Numbered from the stretch's first letter, positions 1 to 9,856 are shown. The stretch: DNA of 64,000 nt from Chryseobacterium wanjuense (GCF_900111495.1 NZ_FOIU01000002.1:310001-374000); one strand, 5' to 3'. The notes: a model not told the origin generated them from the sequence alone. Translations and numbers: made by a program.

Positions 1-973
1 ATCCGAAAGGCAGCATTAAAACAACGCTTAATGCATCTCCACTTTTCTTGACGTAAGCAGGATCAAGTTTTTTAATTTTTAAAACCATCCCTGTTTTCAA
101 ACCGTGAGATAAATCCGGGTTTAAAGCAATTAATTCATCAATCGTGATCCCGAATTTATTGACAATGGAGAAAACCGTATCACCTTGCTGAACGGTATAT
201 GTTACATAATCATCTCCTGCCACAACGTTCGTAGAAGCAGACGATTTTTCATTTCCGGAATCCATTTTTTCTTTTGAATTAACAACAGATTCGGAAACGG
301 TATTTTTATTTGATTTTTTAACTGAAATTTTTTCACCAGGTTTCAGTCCTTTATCTTCCAATCCAGGATTTAAAGCAAAAAGTTCCTCTTTGGTGATGTC
401 GAATTGTTTTGAAATTCTGTAATAATTATCTTTTGCCTGAACGATATATTCTCCTTCAGAAACAGTTGCTGCAACCGGTGTCTCAATTGCCGTTTCTACA
501 GGTTTTACAGTTGTAGTAGATGCTACAACGGTCTGCTGCTGATCGCCTCCATATTTTTTAATGCTTTCAAGAGGTAATGTAATCTCGTCTCCGATTTTCA
601 TGTGAGAATCCAATTCAGGATTCAACTTTCTAAGATCTGATTCTGAGATTCTGTATTGTTTTGTAATTCCGTAAATCGTTTGTTTTGGCTGAAGAACAAT
701 TTTTCCAACCTGGGAATTGTTTACCGGTTTTGTTGAAACAGCAGCTTTTGGAACCGATGCGGAAGTTTTGTCATTTTTCACTGTCAAAACATCACCAACA
801 GCCAGTTTGCCGTCTTTCACCTTTGGGTTGAGTTTCAGCAATTCATCTACAGTCAGTCCGTATTTTTTAGCAATATTATAAGGTGTATCACCTTTTACAA
901 CGGTGTGCGATTTCTGAGCAGACACGCCCAAAACCATACATAAACTGGATAGAATAAAAAACCTTTTTATCAT
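1..973 (-). CDS. LysM-repeat protein, probable periplasmic-binding-like C-terminus, partial
   Basis: The reading frame opens with an ATG at 973 and runs off the left edge, giving 324 codons without a stop. A signal peptide ends near residue 20 (LGVSAQ). Four LysM domains follow at about residues 22-66, 90-135, 165-210 and 250-295, each with the pattern of a YxI/GDT start, a helix and LNP near the second helix. They are separated by Ser/Thr/Val-rich linkers. After the fourth repeat the frame enters a hydrophobic strand (VVLMLPFG) that resembles the start of the type-1 periplasmic-binding domain found after LysM repeats in many flavobacterial proteins; that is a family inference from a few residues. 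LysM domains bind peptidoglycan, so a cell-wall-associated periplasmic role is likely. It lies 37 nt downstream of bshC in the same direction and is probably co-transcribed. No catalytic domain is visible. Confidence 0.85.
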   Translation of the reverse strand, partial: MIKRFFILSSLCMVLGVSAQKSHTVVKGDTPYNIAKKYGLTVDELLKLNPKVKDGKLAVGDVLTVKNDKTSASVPKAAVSTKPVNNSQVGKIVLQPKQTIYGITKQYRISESDLRKLNPELDSHMKIGDEITLPLESIKKYGGDQQQTVVASTTTVKPVETAIETPVAATVSEGEYIVQAKDNYYRISKQFDITKEELFALNPGLEDKGLKPGEKISVKKSNKNTVSESVVNSKEKMDSGNEKSSASTNVVAGDDYVTYTVQQGDTVFSIVNKFGITIDELIALNPDLSHGLKTGMVLKIKKLDPAYVKKSGDALSVVLMLPFG

Positions 974-1010
974 ATTCGATAATTATATTTACAAAAATAC
1001 TTCTTTAAAA

Positions 1011-2597
1011 TTAAATGGCAACTATTATTAGTTTTGACTCTGTAATTTCCATTTCTTCTAAACAAGTTTCGAGCCATGAATATCCATAATCTGCAAAAAA
1101 TACGCTAAAATTATAAACCCTTTCCTGCCAAGTCTTAGAAGGATGTACATCTAAAAACAAATTTTCTAGTCTTTCTAACAATTCGCTCTGTTTTATTTTT
1201 TCTGCATGAAGGAGACGTTTTTTCATTCTTTTGAAAGACTTCAACTGTCTTACTTCTTCTGCTTTTACCATATTTCCAAAAGATTTTTCCGTGGTTTCGG
1301 CAGCTGTTTTCAGTTCAGAGAAATTATTAATTAAAAGATTTTCTTTTTCCTCCAAAAGATTAAAAATGGTATTATCTTCTAATATTTTAGCATTGGTGAT
1401 TGTCGTAAAGTTTTGGAAAAAATCTTCAATGTTAAGGTTTAATTTATCAATTTTTCCTATCGTTTTTTCCTTTAAAAACAACATTGAATTTCTGGGAATC
1501 AGGATCGGAAAAGGAATATTGATTTTAGAAAAATAATCTTTCAGCTCCAGCCAATACATGATTTCTGCGTTGCCTCCGATGTAAGCCAGATTCGGCAAAA
1601 CCGTTTCCTGATACACAGGGCGCATCAAAGCATTCGGACTGAATTTTTCAGGATGATTTTCCAATTCATGCAAAATTTCTTCCTGAGTAAACTGAATATT
1701 TTTGTCTACAATAATGTAATTTTTCCCATCAAAATCAATTCGGTCTCTCGTTTCCGACAAATAAAATAAATTGATCTCACGCGGATTTACCTGAACTTTT
1801 CCGTATTTCTTGGTCAGAAAATCTACTTTCTCTTTAGAATTTTCTTGCAGACTGTAATTTAAAAGTTCATCTTTAAAAGTTTCTTTAATCTGATTTTTAA
1901 GCTCTTTCGAATCTCCATCCAAAATCAGCAAACCAAATTCGGAAAACAATCTATTGACTAATGTTTTAATAGCATCCGTCAATGTATTTCCAGCTTTATA
2001 AGCTTCTTTAACCATTAAAATCAGCTCCGTTCCGAAAACAAAATCTTTAAACTCTTTTTCAAACTCAGAGATGAAAAAAGTATCATTTATCTGGATTCTA
2101 CCAACGGCTCCCCCTGACTTTTCATTAATTTCGTAATAATTATTTTCGGTCTTAAAATGATTGATCTCGGCAAAATCATGATCTTCCGACGCCATCCAAT
2201 ACACCGGAACAAAATTGAAATCCGGAAAATTATCCTTTAAATAAGTACACGTTTTAATCGTCTGTAAAATTTTATAGACAAAAAAAACAGGACCCGAGAA
2301 CAAATTCAGCTGGTGACCTGTTGTAATGGTAAACGTATTGGGAAGCCTCAGATTTTCTATATTTTCCTTTTGCCCGGAAGAAAGTTTAAGACCCGAAAGC
2401 TGGCTTTCAAAAGTATCCGCCAAAATATTCCTCTGCCCTGAAGTGAAAGAATTTTGCTTTACATGAATCTGTTTTCTAAAATGCTCTAAAGAAAATGTGC
2501 TTTCTTCAAATCCCTCAATGTTGTGATTCAAAAAATCCTTAATTAATTGAGGAATGCTTTCTATACCGTGAAATGAAATTTTATTAATTGTTTTCAA
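1011..2597 (-). CDS. bshC: Bacillithiol biosynthesis cysteine-adding enzyme BshC
   Basis: This 528-residue protein matches the usual length and layout of BshC, the putative ligase that adds cysteine to glucosaminyl-malate in the last step of bacillithiol synthesis. Visible family signatures are the TITTGHQLNLFSGPVF stretch near residue 90, YWMASEDHDFAEI near 135, and a central segment with RPVYQETVLPNLAYIGG near 330. The C-terminal third is rich in Lys/Glu helices, consistent with the coiled-coil dimerisation region of the family. The start used gives a 15-nt gap to the upstream porin gene, suggesting one operon. No bshA or bshB lies in the window, so the other two steps must be encoded elsewhere. 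The enzyme should act in the cytoplasm and supports thiol redox balance. Confidence 0.93.
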   Translation of the reverse strand: MKTINKISFHGIESIPQLIKDFLNHNIEGFEESTFSLEHFRKQIHVKQNSFTSGQRNILADTFESQLSGLKLSSGQKENIENLRLPNTFTITTGHQLNLFSGPVFFVYKILQTIKTCTYLKDNFPDFNFVPVYWMASEDHDFAEINHFKTENNYYEINEKSGGAVGRIQINDTFFISEFEKEFKDFVFGTELILMVKEAYKAGNTLTDAIKTLVNRLFSEFGLLILDGDSKELKNQIKETFKDELLNYSLQENSKEKVDFLTKKYGKVQVNPREINLFYLSETRDRIDFDGKNYIIVDKNIQFTQEEILHELENHPEKFSPNALMRPVYQETVLPNLAYIGGNAEIMYWLELKDYFSKINIPFPILIPRNSMLFLKEKTIGKIDKLNLNIEDFFQNFTTITNAKILEDNTIFNLLEEKENLLINNFSELKTAAETTEKSFGNMVKAEEVRQLKSFKRMKKRLLHAEKIKQSELLERLENLFLDVHPSKTWQERVYNFSVFFADYGYSWLETCLEEMEITESKLIIVAI

Positions 2598-2612
2598 CTT
2601 TGGTTAAAAATT

Positions 2613-4550
2613 TTAGTTGAACAAATACCACACAATTCCAATATTTAATCTAAAATCATAGACCGGATAACTTGGAAATGCGTAAGCTTTATTATGTGAA
2701 AGAACAGTTCCGATCTGCTGTCCTTCGATGAAGAAGAACATTTTTTTAACCTTCATATTAAAATAAAGATCAATCATCGGCTGTCCGCCAATAGAAAATG
2801 AATTGGCATTTGGTAAAATATATTCGTTAAGAATCGGGAAATATTCTCTCGAAGCGAACTTTGAGAAATAATACACCTTTATCCCCGCCTGAATTTCGGC
2901 AGCATTTTTAAACGCTTTAGACTGATAGAAGATATTCGCACGACCGATAAAATCCGGCATCGGAAGAAGATCTTTGTTCGTGAGTACATTCTGGAACTGT
3001 AATCTTGTATTCAAATGAAAATTCCCATAACTGAATGTCGCGTCACCTCCGATTTGAGAAATATTGACTGAACTATCGCTTTGTCTCGGCATTGCCATCG
3101 CATCAAAATACGTATAATTGTCGATTCTGAAATAATTGGCAAATAACTCTGTTTTGAACCATTTTAAGTTGATGCTTCCTCCAATTTCTGTAATTGCCTG
3201 GTTCTTGGCATTTTGAAGATAATAGTTGAAATTGGTATAATTTGAAGTATTAATCAGGTAATTGAAAGACGGATAAACGCTTTGAAAATTCACTTTAGCA
3301 TTTACAAAATAATCTTTGATGGGCTCGAATTTCAAATTGTTTGTTGTTTTTAAATAGGTTCCAAATTCGCTTCCGTTTGAAAATTCCAAGAATGAGTTTA
3401 CCTGAACTTTATCAAAAAGTTTAATCTGTAGATTTCCCACCGCTCCGATTCTGTTTTCCTTAATTTCTGCAGGAATTGTAAGGTTCGGAACTGCAACTTC
3501 AGTCGCCCCGAATTTTAACATTTGATAACGAACTCCCGCGTCCAGTTTGAACTTTTCATTGTCCCAAACCAAACTTACGGTATTGCTAAAATTATCGGAA
3601 TATTTTTTGGTTGGAAGTGCCGACCCTGTATTGATCAACTCTGCGGGCGTATTATACCAATAGGGCTCGGGTGAATTTTCTGTGTAATAATATTTATTTC
3701 CCTGATGAGAAATGGTATGTCTGATTTTGAAAGGTATTTTTTCTGATTTAAATGGAGCAAACTGATGCGTCAAATAATATCTCCGGTAAGAAAACTGGGA
3801 ACTTGACCCTGCCAGATTTACCTGCATATTCTGCCTGTTTCTGGAATTGCTGTCGCCATTTTGGAACAAGCTGTCAACCGAAATCCCCCCGTTTTCCTGA
3901 TTGTTTACGTTTTGATGTAAGTAATGTGCAAATAATTCATAATTGCCACTTTTTGAAACATAATGCCCGGAAAACAACGTATTATTATTAGAAGCCAAAG
4001 AATTTCTGTACATCCCCTGAGAACGTAATCCCATATATTCCAACGCAAAATTGAATCTTTTTCCGATATTCTGAGTATATGAAGACCTTAAAGCCGCACC
4101 GTTTTTCATCGCATTATGATAAATGAATGTGGCAGTCGGTGTTTTTACATCATAATAATGAATGTCATTAACGCCTAAAATCCCATACGATTTATTGGTT
4201 GGCAATAATGCTAAATTTTGTTCAGCATTCACTTCATACGACAGTGGATTGAAGCCTGCCCCGATATTGGCAACCTGGGCTTTCCCAAAGTTGTCTTTGT
4301 TGTTGTACTGTGAAAAGATATAGGTTTTATCAAATGTCATCACCGTATCAAACACCTTTTTTTCAGAAAACTGTGTCTGATACTGATAGTCATTGATAGT
4401 TGGTTTAAATATTTTCAGAGAGTCTTTTTTCCCGGAATCAATCACCAAAGTATCCCCTTCTTTTGGAAGCTTGTTGGAGTCTGTTTTGTTTACAACCTGT
4501 GCTTGAGCCGTGAGACTGAGGAAGAGTATTATTGAAAGTATGTACTTCAT
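2613..4550 (-). CDS. Putative outer-membrane porin
   Basis: The 645-residue product begins with a clean signal peptide (hydrophobic core then TAQAQ, cleavage near residue 18). The rest alternates aromatic and polar residues and is rich in Tyr, Phe and Asn, the typical look of an outer-membrane beta-barrel. It ends in a strand finishing with IVWYLFN, compatible with a barrel C-terminal signal. This resembles the Bacteroidota 'putative porin' family that often sits beside bshC. No plug domain or TonB box is visible, so it is probably a passive channel rather than a TonB-dependent receptor. The substrate cannot be read from the sequence. It is the first gene of a run leading into bshC and the LysM gene. 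A TAnnTTTG box lies about 70 nt upstream. Confidence 0.75.
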   Translation of the reverse strand: MKYILSIILFLSLTAQAQVVNKTDSNKLPKEGDTLVIDSGKKDSLKIFKPTINDYQYQTQFSEKKVFDTVMTFDKTYIFSQYNNKDNFGKAQVANIGAGFNPLSYEVNAEQNLALLPTNKSYGILGVNDIHYYDVKTPTATFIYHNAMKNGAALRSSYTQNIGKRFNFALEYMGLRSQGMYRNSLASNNNTLFSGHYVSKSGNYELFAHYLHQNVNNQENGGISVDSLFQNGDSNSRNRQNMQVNLAGSSSQFSYRRYYLTHQFAPFKSEKIPFKIRHTISHQGNKYYYTENSPEPYWYNTPAELINTGSALPTKKYSDNFSNTVSLVWDNEKFKLDAGVRYQMLKFGATEVAVPNLTIPAEIKENRIGAVGNLQIKLFDKVQVNSFLEFSNGSEFGTYLKTTNNLKFEPIKDYFVNAKVNFQSVYPSFNYLINTSNYTNFNYYLQNAKNQAITEIGGSINLKWFKTELFANYFRIDNYTYFDAMAMPRQSDSSVNISQIGGDATFSYGNFHLNTRLQFQNVLTNKDLLPMPDFIGRANIFYQSKAFKNAAEIQAGIKVYYFSKFASREYFPILNEYILPNANSFSIGGQPMIDLYFNMKVKKMFFFIEGQQIGTVLSHNKAYAFPSYPVYDFRLNIGIVWYLFN

Positions 4551-4616
4551 GCGCTAATTTATATTATCCAAAAGATCACATGCAACCCAAAGGTTTCATT
4601 ATCAAATTTTGTAAAG

Positions 4617-4624
4617 CAAAAATA
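4617..4624 (-). promoter_or_regulatory. Possible -7 box for the porin-bshC-LysM unit
   Basis: Read on the minus strand this is TATTTTTG, an exact match to the Bacteroidota -7 consensus TAnnTTTG, placed about 66 nt upstream of the porin ATG. No TTG is present at the expected -33 distance, so support is partial. Confidence 0.4.
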
Positions 4625-4640
4625 AGAAATAATGGGGAAT

Positions 4641-4666
4641 AAAAAACCCCGTCTTGAGACGGGGTT
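4641..4666 (-). terminator. Intrinsic terminator after susD
   Basis: A perfect 9-bp stem, AACCCCGTC (4645-4653) with GACGGGGTT (4658-4666), encloses the loop TTGA. On the minus strand it is followed by a run of six T residues. It sits about 20 nt past the susD-like stop codon and separates the susCD unit from the porin gene. Confidence 0.9.
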
Positions 4667-4686
4667 GTTGTATGGTTGTTTTTTAA

Positions 4687-6159
4687 TTAGTAACCAGGGT
4701 TTTGTTGGAATGTTGGAGTAACATTAATTGTTGACTGAGGGATTGGCCATTGCCATCTTGTATCACTCGGCAAAATAGTCTGAACAACAGAAGCTGTACC
4801 AGAACCATCAATATTTGGTCCTTCACCCGTTCTCTGCATAGTAAGGCCTAATCTCTTGAAAGTATAATATCTATCATTCTCAAAAGCTAATTCTAGTCTT
4901 CTTTGCAACATAATTTCATTCCAAAGAGCAGTACCTGTTAATGTTACAGGAGCATATCCTGAATATCTTTGAGTTTTCAATGTATTCAATACAGTGTTTG
5001 TTAATGTCTCATTTCCTAATTTGTAAGCAGCTTCAGCAACATTCAAATATACTTCAGCAGTTCTTAAATACTTAACTTCTACAACATTTAAAGGAGTAGC
5101 TCCTCCAGTATTAAACGCCCATTTAATAACGTGATTTCTTTGAACACCTTGATAAGCACTTGTTCTAATGTAAGCTGTTTTTCTAATATCATTTGCCGTG
5201 TACAAATCATTTAAAGATTTTGGCACTACATATTCAGATCTTATGTTTCCTCCTGTTGCGGTTGCTCCTTGTTGATAAGCAACACCTACGGTAATATTTT
5301 CCTGAGTTGAATTAAGAACTTTAAAAAGAACTCCATCAACATTATTAGATGCCCAAATATTTGTAAATGTTCCTATTGCGCCAACGCTTGGTGACAAAGC
5401 AATGCTTGAGTTTCCAGCAGAAACCGCATTGTTATAGTCTCCTTTATATAGATATACTCTAGATAAAAGTCCGTAAATCGCAGCTTTAGAAAATTTAGAC
5501 TTGTCAGCAGGTGTATCAGTAATATTATTTACAGCAAAATTCAAATCATTAATAATGTTATCATAAACTTGCGCCACAGTAAGGTTTCTTGTTACAGAAT
5601 TATCAAGAGGATTAAACTGTGTGATATAAGGAATTCCTAAAGAAGTATTTGCATCAGCAGATTGGGTAGGTATTTTACAATATGCTCTTACTAAATCAAA
5701 ATGAGCTGCTGCTCTTACTGCTCTAGCATGACCTTCAATATTATTTCTGAATGCTCCAACAGGAAGATTATTTATATAACTTAATGGCATATTTGCTCTA
5801 GAAATAACAAAATATGCTTGAGTGAATAATCCCGTTACAGAACCGTTATTTGGAGAAAAACTCCAGTTATATGCAGTAAAGTTTGAAGATCTGCCCTGTG
5901 GGTTATAAATTAAATTATCAGTTGTTAAATCAGGAACAATAATTTGATTTCCAGTATCTACTGAAAAATAACCTGTCCCTTTAATTGCAGTATATGCACC
6001 ATTAATAGCCTGAGTAAAGTTAGCTTGGCTACTACCATCCATCGCTTCATCAAGTGGAATTTGGCTATAAGATGCTTGGTCTAGCTCTCTTTCACAAGAA
6101 GACAAAATTCCTAATGTAAAAACACTTAATATTGTTATTTTTAATATTTTATTTTTCAT
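4687..6159 (-). CDS. RagB/SusD-family outer-membrane nutrient-binding lipoprotein
   Basis: The 490-residue protein has a lipoprotein signal peptide with a lipobox near LSSC (Cys at about residue 22). It then shows the SusD/RagB pattern: an N-terminal helical segment including SQANFTQAINGAYTAIKG, a middle with YLNVAEAAYKLGN typical of the TPR-like helices, and a C-terminal part with LQRRLELAFENDRYYTFKR and the closing WPIPQSTIN. Family members are surface lipoproteins that cap a SusC channel and bind the substrate, usually a glycan or peptide. It lies 14 nt downstream of its susC-like partner and shares its transcript. No degradative enzyme is nearby, so the substrate cannot be deduced. The terminator just downstream ends the unit. 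Confidence 0.93.
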   Translation of the reverse strand: MKNKILKITILSVFTLGILSSCERELDQASYSQIPLDEAMDGSSQANFTQAINGAYTAIKGTGYFSVDTGNQIIVPDLTTDNLIYNPQGRSSNFTAYNWSFSPNNGSVTGLFTQAYFVISRANMPLSYINNLPVGAFRNNIEGHARAVRAAAHFDLVRAYCKIPTQSADANTSLGIPYITQFNPLDNSVTRNLTVAQVYDNIINDLNFAVNNITDTPADKSKFSKAAIYGLLSRVYLYKGDYNNAVSAGNSSIALSPSVGAIGTFTNIWASNNVDGVLFKVLNSTQENITVGVAYQQGATATGGNIRSEYVVPKSLNDLYTANDIRKTAYIRTSAYQGVQRNHVIKWAFNTGGATPLNVVEVKYLRTAEVYLNVAEAAYKLGNETLTNTVLNTLKTQRYSGYAPVTLTGTALWNEIMLQRRLELAFENDRYYTFKRLGLTMQRTGEGPNIDGSGTASVVQTILPSDTRWQWPIPQSTINVTPTFQQNPGY

Positions 6160-6173
6160 AATCTTAACTAAGT

Positions 6174-8975
6174 TTAAAATTGTAATTCAACACCAAAAGT
6201 TACAGTTTTTTGAGTTGGATATGTATATAATGTATAAGATCCCGGCACATCTGTATTACCTTCTCCAGAACCTACAGCAACCTCCGGATCGCCTTGGAAT
6301 TTTGTCCACAAAACTAAGTTCTGGGCCTGAGCATAAACTCTAATAGAGTTTAATGGAATTTTTTCTCCTAGAAAATCTTTATCAAAAGTATATCCTACAT
6401 TTAAACTTCTAAATCTGATATAATCTGTTTTTTGTAAGAAATAATCTGTCATCCATATTCCATCTGGAGTAGGAGCAGGAAGAACATTCGTATCTCCTGG
6501 ATTTCTCCAATAGTTTATAGCATCAACCGACTTATTAGTATTATACTGCGATGGATCAAGTCTATTAAGAGCTTCATTATTTACAGCATATCCTCCAAAT
6601 TTATATGTAAAGTCTGCGATAACACTAAACTTCTTATAAGTAAATGTTGCTCCAAATCCACCAAAATATTTAGGATAAGGTGATTTATCTTTAATATCTT
6701 GAATATCTGCTGTTGAGTATACGTTTGTAGCTCTACCTCCCGGCAAATCATAGAAAGTTTCACCAGGATTGGCTGTAGTACGAGTTGTATAATATAATGC
6801 CTCACCAGTATCAGGATTAACGCCAGCATTTCTTACCATTCTGAAGTAATATGGCATTTCACCTACTTCAAGTTTGTTGTTATTTCCAATATTTCTAGAC
6901 GTCTCACCTTCTCTTAGTGCTAAAATTTTATTTTTGATGTTAGAGTAATTTCCTCTTAATTGGAAACCCCAATCTTGTTTTCTAATAACATCTGCAGAAA
7001 GATCTACTTCAATACCTTTATTCTCTAACTCTCCTGCATTATCATATACTGTATAACTACCCTGTACTGTTGCATTTGGAATTAGCTGTAAGAAATCACT
7101 TCTTTTATTAATAAAGTATTCCACAGATCCTCTAAATCTATTAAGATAATTAAAATCTAAACCAAAGTTTGTGATTTTAACTTTTTCCCATTCCAATAAT
7201 TTATTCCCTACAGTTGTAGGCACTACTGTAGTTGCTCCAGGACCATATAACCCAAATCCTACATAAGGTTGATTTACATAGTCAGGAATTGGAGCATCAT
7301 TTCCGGCAATACCATAAGAAGCTCTCAACTTCAAAGCATTTAAATTAGGAATATTTATAAATGATTCTTTAGCAATATTCCATGCAGCACTTGCACTCCA
7401 AAAAACACCATACTGGTTATCTAAACCAAACCTTGAACTACCATCTCTTCTAATAGATCCACTTAATATGTATCTTGAATCATAATTATAATCAGCTAAC
7501 ATTGCCAAAGATGTTCTTCTAGTCTGAGTTCTTCCACCAGTTGTTGCGAAAGGAGTAACCATGTTACTTAAAATATCTAGACCAGGAGTTCTATAATTCC
7601 TGCCTGTTGCCGTCATTGTGTTAGTATCTTCAGTACTATATTCAAAGAATGCTGTTGCACTAACTTTATGCAATCCAAATTTCTTATCAAAATCTAATCT
7701 TTGATTTGCTGTAAGATAGTATAAATCATTGTTAGATTGGCTAACCTGACCATTCAAACCTAAAATAACATCTAGATATGAACCTGGTTCTAATATTGAT
7801 TTACCCTTTAATTGTGCGAATGTATTGAATAATGAAGATCTAAATTTCAACCAATCAGTAAATTTATATTCTCCAAAAATATTAGCATTTATCCTAAGAT
7901 TACTATTGTTAGATCTGTTTCTTTGTAGCGCTTCTAGAACAGGGAAGCCCGCACTTGTAGGGTTATAACTACCATCTGCTAAGAAAACAGGTTCATAAGG
8001 ATTCGCAGAATACATAAAATTGAATGGATTCTGAGCATTATTTAAATCTCTTTGATTTTGAGTTTGCTGATACTGCACAGAAGAATTAATTCCTATTCTA
8101 ATTTTATCACTCAATTGGTTTTCAAAATTAAATCTTGCACTATATCTTTTCAAGGCATTCAAATGTTGGATGATACCTGTATTACTATCATATCCTAATG
8201 AATAATAAAATAAACTTTTATCCGTTCCTCCATTTGCAGTAAAGAAATATGATTCTTCACTAGAGTTTCTTAGAACATCCTTTTCCCAATTATGGTTCAA
8301 TGCAGTCAATTCAGCTACTTCAGCATCAGTCCATGGAGTATTACCTACCTGAGGGGCTATTGCATTTTCCCATGCTAGTTTTTGACCAGCATCCATCATT
8401 TGGAAATTCATCTCTTTATCTGAAACCTTCCATGATGTTCCGTATCTCGATTCAAAACTATAATTAGTTTTTCCTCTTGTTCCTCTTTTCGTAGTTACTA
8501 CAATAACCCCTCCAGCAGCTCTAGAACCATATTGAGCAGTTGCAGCAGCATCTTTTAGAATTACTTGTGATTCTACGTCACTAGGATTTAAAGCATTTAA
8601 TTGTGCAAAGGATGAATACTGACCATCAATAACAACTAAAGCACCTGTATTAGAAAAGTTTGAAAATCCTCTAATTGTAATTGACCCAGCACTACCAGGT
8701 TGGCCACTTAGTGTTTGGACAAATACACCCGGAGCTTTCCCTTGTAACATGTTTGTTAAAGACAAAGTATTCGACTGTTGTTTCATCTCTTCGCTACCAA
8801 TAACAGATTGGGCTTGAGTAATTTCATCCGCCTTTTTAGTTCGATAACCAGTAACTACAACCTCTTCTATTTGTTTTTCATTTGGAAGAGTATCTGTTTT
8901 TGTTTTTTGTGCAAAAGTTGTTTGTCCTAAGAAGAACAAAACTCCAGCACTCAATACACGTAATTTCACATTCAT
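6174..8975 (-). CDS. SusC/RagA-family TonB-dependent outer-membrane transporter
   Basis: The 933-residue protein has a signal peptide ending near residue 23 (TTFAQ), a TonB box (IEEVVVTGY, residues 36-44), a plug domain with the family stretch GSITIRGFSNF and AAGGVIVVTTKRG, and a long beta-barrel ending in VTFGVELQF. It should import a substrate across the outer membrane with energy from TonB-ExbBD, working with the SusD-like lipoprotein encoded next. The roughly 80-residue carboxypeptidase-regulatory-like domain that most SusC proteins carry before the plug is absent: the TonB box follows almost directly after the signal peptide. The coding sequence is strikingly AT-rich. Promoter elements with an inverted repeat lie just upstream. 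The substrate is not predictable from the sequence. Confidence 0.95.
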   Translation of the reverse strand: MNVKLRVLSAGVLFFLGQTTFAQKTKTDTLPNEKQIEEVVVTGYRTKKADEITQAQSVIGSEEMKQQSNTLSLTNMLQGKAPGVFVQTLSGQPGSAGSITIRGFSNFSNTGALVVIDGQYSSFAQLNALNPSDVESQVILKDAAATAQYGSRAAGGVIVVTTKRGTRGKTNYSFESRYGTSWKVSDKEMNFQMMDAGQKLAWENAIAPQVGNTPWTDAEVAELTALNHNWEKDVLRNSSEESYFFTANGGTDKSLFYYSLGYDSNTGIIQHLNALKRYSARFNFENQLSDKIRIGINSSVQYQQTQNQRDLNNAQNPFNFMYSANPYEPVFLADGSYNPTSAGFPVLEALQRNRSNNSNLRINANIFGEYKFTDWLKFRSSLFNTFAQLKGKSILEPGSYLDVILGLNGQVSQSNNDLYYLTANQRLDFDKKFGLHKVSATAFFEYSTEDTNTMTATGRNYRTPGLDILSNMVTPFATTGGRTQTRRTSLAMLADYNYDSRYILSGSIRRDGSSRFGLDNQYGVFWSASAAWNIAKESFINIPNLNALKLRASYGIAGNDAPIPDYVNQPYVGFGLYGPGATTVVPTTVGNKLLEWEKVKITNFGLDFNYLNRFRGSVEYFINKRSDFLQLIPNATVQGSYTVYDNAGELENKGIEVDLSADVIRKQDWGFQLRGNYSNIKNKILALREGETSRNIGNNNKLEVGEMPYYFRMVRNAGVNPDTGEALYYTTRTTANPGETFYDLPGGRATNVYSTADIQDIKDKSPYPKYFGGFGATFTYKKFSVIADFTYKFGGYAVNNEALNRLDPSQYNTNKSVDAINYWRNPGDTNVLPAPTPDGIWMTDYFLQKTDYIRFRSLNVGYTFDKDFLGEKIPLNSIRVYAQAQNLVLWTKFQGDPEVAVGSGEGNTDVPGSYTLYTYPTQKTVTFGVELQF

Positions 8976-9003
8976 ATTAACAAATTTTAATATTTTAAGA
9001 AAG

Positions 9004-9035
9004 CAAATATGTTAATAAATATTAACACTAGCAAC
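9004..9035 (-). promoter_or_regulatory. Probable susC promoter with a dyad in the spacer
   Basis: On the minus strand GTTG (9032-9035) and CATATTTG (9004-9011) are separated by 20 nt, close to the Bacteroidota pattern TTTG-N19-TAnnTTTG with one mismatch in each element. Between and partly over the -7 box lies the inverted repeat TGTTAAT-AAAT-ATTAACA (9010-9027), a possible operator. The rest of 8976-9254 is very AT-rich with no other gene seen. Confidence 0.45.
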
Positions 9036-9254
9036 TTTTTTAACCTTTAAATTATATTACATTTAAAATAAAATTTAACTCTTTATAGTAAAAAATAACA
9101 ATATCAAAAATTATTTTTAAATAACAATTAAATATTTACTATCTAATGGTCATTTAACTAATTTTAATTATTAAATTTTTAATTATTTATAACAATTCTA
9201 AATTTAACGTATTTTTTGAATCAATCTTAACAAAAGGAAGAAATTAAATCAACA

Positions 9255-9851
9255 ATGTTGTCATGTTATAAATTGGTTGACAAACATATAATATTCAATT
9301 TCATAAGCCTTACTTATGATGAGATAAAAGGCTCCCCGTATCTTGATAAAGCTTTTTATAAAGCAAAAGTAGCTAATGATTATGAAGAAGTTCCCGTAAG
9401 ATATAATAGCTATAAAGACGAAATTGAATTTCAAAAAGAAGGGAAAATACTTGTCCTTCCAAAAGAAAGCAAATTTTCGAGAATTGAAATAAAGTCCCCA
9501 AAACAGACTTTTATATTGTTCGAAAACAAAGATGATTTAGGTGGATACTCTATTGAACTTGTAAATGGAAAAAACTCGCTTTACAAAAAAATAAAAACAG
9601 TTTTTAAAGATTTTGTTTCTGCAGCAAATTCCTATGCGAGCGATACCCCCGCTTCTTTTAAAACCCAAGATCCCATTTATTTCATAAAAAAAGAAGATGG
9701 CTCTATTAAGAAATTGAAAAATCAAAAAGAAACCCTTGAACAGTTTCCAGATAAAAAAGAAGTTTTAAGTACTTTCTTTAAATCTAATAAAATTAAATTT
9801 GATAGAGATGAAGATTTAATAAAATTAACAAACTTTATAAATCAAAACTAA
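9255..9851 (+). CDS. Protein of unknown function
   Basis: This 198-residue lysine-rich protein is not recognised. Its central part alternates charged and hydrophobic residues (for example VPVRYNSYKDEIEFQ near residue 47), suggesting beta-strands, and the C-terminal third is helical and charged. The family feel (a KGSPYLDKAF segment followed by a VPVRYN segment) resembles secreted flavobacterial proteins, but no signal peptide is visible: the N-terminus MLSCYKLVDKHIIFNF is only weakly hydrophobic. The nearest upstream in-frame stop is at 9228-9230 and no better start exists, so either it is cytoplasmic or its original N-terminus has been lost. It stands alone on the plus strand, facing the infB operon, and is followed by a strong bidirectional terminator. 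Confidence 0.6.
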   Translation: MLSCYKLVDKHIIFNFISLTYDEIKGSPYLDKAFYKAKVANDYEEVPVRYNSYKDEIEFQKEGKILVLPKESKFSRIEIKSPKQTFILFENKDDLGGYSIELVNGKNSLYKKIKTVFKDFVSAANSYASDTPASFKTQDPIYFIKKEDGSIKKLKNQKETLEQFPDKKEVLSTFFKSNKIKFDRDEDLIKLTNFINQN

Positions 9852-9856
9852 AAACA

